A stretch of DNA of 64,000 bases from Pyrocephalus nanus (lineage: Eukaryota; Chordata; Aves; Passeriformes; Tyrannidae): positions 34,878,634-34,942,633 of the forward strand of contig CM076260.1 of assembly GCA_038380795.1 (NCBI GenBank), read 5' to 3'. This document shows positions 62,501 to 64,000 of this stretch, piece after piece (position 1 is the stretch's first letter; the number at the start of each line of letters is the position of its first letter). The notes below the pieces were generated by a model, which saw only the letters and a list, made by a program, of their open reading frames with translations, was not told the origin of the DNA and did not search any database. The translations under genes were made by a program, and so were the position numbers.

Positions 62501-62635
62501 AAGTGCCAGAGCACTATCAAAGATCTGCTGTAACATTAGAGTGGGGGATTGCAGCAGGCCAGTTGCTTCACTGGACTGGTGTGTGAGACTTGTTTCCTGG
62601 CCATGGATAGAAAAATGAAGTCATGTTGTTCATTA
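56591..62635. other. Intergenic region without a recognised gene
   Basis: No exon chain or family motif was found on either strand. A TTAATGA/TCATTAA inverted site and an AP-1 motif sit at 61999-62031. Confidence 0.5.
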
Positions 62636-62639
62636 CAAC

Positions 62640-63092
62640 ACTTAATTGCCATGAGGATGATTAAAAGAAGGAAGAAGGTGAAGGGACTGGGCAAGTGATG
62701 TATGAGAAAAGACTAAGGGAGCTGTGATTGCTTAGCTTAGAGAAGGCTCAGGGTGCTCTCATCAGTGTGTATAAAGAACTGATGGTGGGAGTAAAGGTGG
62801 GATAGGATTGTTCTTAGAGGTGCCCAGTGACAGGACAAGAAGCAATAAACACCAATTGAAGTAAATGACAGTTCAATTAAATATGAGAAAAACTGAGGTT
62901 TTTGCAGTGAGAGTAATCTGATGTCAGGATGGGTTGCCCAGAGAGGTTGAGGTCTCCCTCACTGGAGATGTTCAAGAACCGTCTGGATGCATTTCTATGT
63001 CATGTGCTCTGGGATAACCCTGCTTGAGCAGGGAGGCTTGACCAGGGGACACACCTGGTCCCTTCCAACCTATACCATTCTGTGATTCTGTG
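62640..63092 (+). mobile_element. CR1 LINE 3' fragment next to the right-hand CpG island
   Basis: A diverged plus-strand CR1 with the 3' landmarks GGGTTGCCCAGAGAGGTTGA, CTCACTGGAGATGTTCAAGA and GTCCCTTCCAACC. It ends in ATTCTGTGATTCTGTG at 63077-63092. No intact ORF remains. Confidence 0.9.
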
Positions 63093-63289
63093 AAATGATT
63101 CAAGAGGCCTGGACTGAATCCCGATAGATTAAGGGCACTGCCCTTCACATCCTGGCAGCTGAGATAGCACTTCTCACAACCTCCACTGTCCCCGACCGGG
63201 TCCCACTGTTAATGGCTCCCCCTGTGCAAGCACACTGGCCCCTGCACCTCCAGCGGGGACAGGCCATCCCTCTCCTTCCAAAACTGATG

Positions 63290-63900
63290 TTCCCCCTTTG
63301 GCATGTGTGAGTTCCTGCCAGGCGAGCGGCACGCAGGGGTTACTCCCGGCCGGCGCTCTGCCCGTAGCTCGCTGCCCGCGGCCGCACCTGCGGCTCCTGC
63401 CGGCACCGCGCCCTGCCCGCACCTGCGGCCCCACGGGGGGTCGCTCCCGCCCGCACCGCCTATTGGGCCGGGAGCGTCACGCGCCCGATCCATGCCGCGC
63501 GCGCGGGCCGGGAATCACCGCGGCTGCTGGTGATTCATTGGCCGTGGCGGGGCTCGATTCCGCAGCATCCCGGCCGGCTCCCCCGCAGCGCCGGCTTGTG
63601 TCGGGCCGGCGGGGCCAGGGCGCTCCCGGGGGGCTGCGCCTGGAGCACGGGACGAAGCGGCGTTTCGGGAGCCGGCGGGGCGGCCGTTCCCGGTGCGGTA
63701 AGAGCGGGGAGGAGACGCCGCTGCGGGGCAGGAGGTGAGCGAGAGGAGCGGGGAGGGGACAGCTCCGCCCTCCCTCCCCTGTCCCTCCCTGCCCCTTCCC
63801 GCCCCGCCGTAGGGCTCACGGGGGTGGGTGCTCCCGGCTGGGCGGCGTGGGGAAGCTCCGAGCGCCCGTAGTTCAGCCTGCGGTTAACAGGTGTCTGAAG
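63290..63900. promoter_or_regulatory. CpG island, probable MRAP2 promoter and 5' exon
   Basis: GC- and CpG-dense sequence contains two inverted CCAAT boxes (ATTGG at 63462-63466 and 63537-63541) and possible splice donors GTAAGA (63698) and GTGAGC (63735). Vertebrate gene order places MRAP2, with a non-coding first exon, downstream of CYB5R4 on the same strand. This is inferred from synteny; no MRAP2 protein sequence lies in the window. The open frames here carry no family motif. Confidence 0.55.
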
Positions 63901-64000
63901 CGGTTTTGGAACAGAGAACGGTCGGCTCCCGCAAGTCTTAAGGTCTGGAGTGCTCTGCTATTTTTTATTTTACTTTAATGAATAATAATTTGAAAAAAAA

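Noticed and set aside
63298..63871. Open frames of 113-146 codons at the right edge
   Set aside because: They are in a CpG island, overlap in several frames and on both strands, and show no MRAP2 or other recognisable sequence.

Overview
This is a vertebrate nuclear window and almost certainly a bird. The coding sequence is split into short exons with GT-AG introns. Each of two genes starts in a CpG island. The interspersed repeats are mainly CR1 LINE fragments, several ending in the avian-style ATTCTGTG octamer repeat, plus solo LTRs of bird endogenous retroviruses. One of these LTRs resembles families common in songbirds. No bacterial, plasmid, phage or CRISPR features are visible.

Layout: 1-3900 is AT-rich intergenic DNA without a recognisable gene. 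About 3930-5030 is a GC-rich island carrying the TATA-box promoter and first two exons of RIPPLY2. Its third exon lies at 6691-6856 and a polyadenylation signal at 6960. A second island (about 7640-8520) carries the start of CYB5R4. The 16 coding exons of CYB5R4 run to a stop codon at 40427-40429, giving 523 residues in frame throughout. Its introns hold CR1 fragments, a roughly 1 kb solo LTR in intron 10, simple repeats and a 38-bp tandem duplication. From about 41000 to 63290 I see no coding gene, only CR1 pieces, two ERVL-like LTRs, RFX-like palindromes, a pre-miRNA-sized perfect hairpin (50200-50267) and microsatellites. A third CpG island (about 63290-63900) begins at the right edge. From the conserved vertebrate order RIPPLY2-CYB5R4-MRAP2 it is most simply the promoter of MRAP2, but no MRAP2 coding sequence lies in the window.

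Functionally, RIPPLY2 is a somite-segmentation co-repressor adaptor that links T-box factors to Groucho/TLE. CYB5R4 is a three-module flavohaem reductase (cytochrome b5, CS, cytochrome b5 reductase). They sit head to tail with about 1.26 kb between the RIPPLY2 stop and the CYB5R4 start, but no shared pathway is implied. Exon boundaries were deduced by eye from frame, GT-AG sites and recalled family motifs. No alignment or database search was run. I found no convincing previously undescribed system; the most unusual signals are the 50200-50267 hairpin and a compact site cluster upstream of RIPPLY2.
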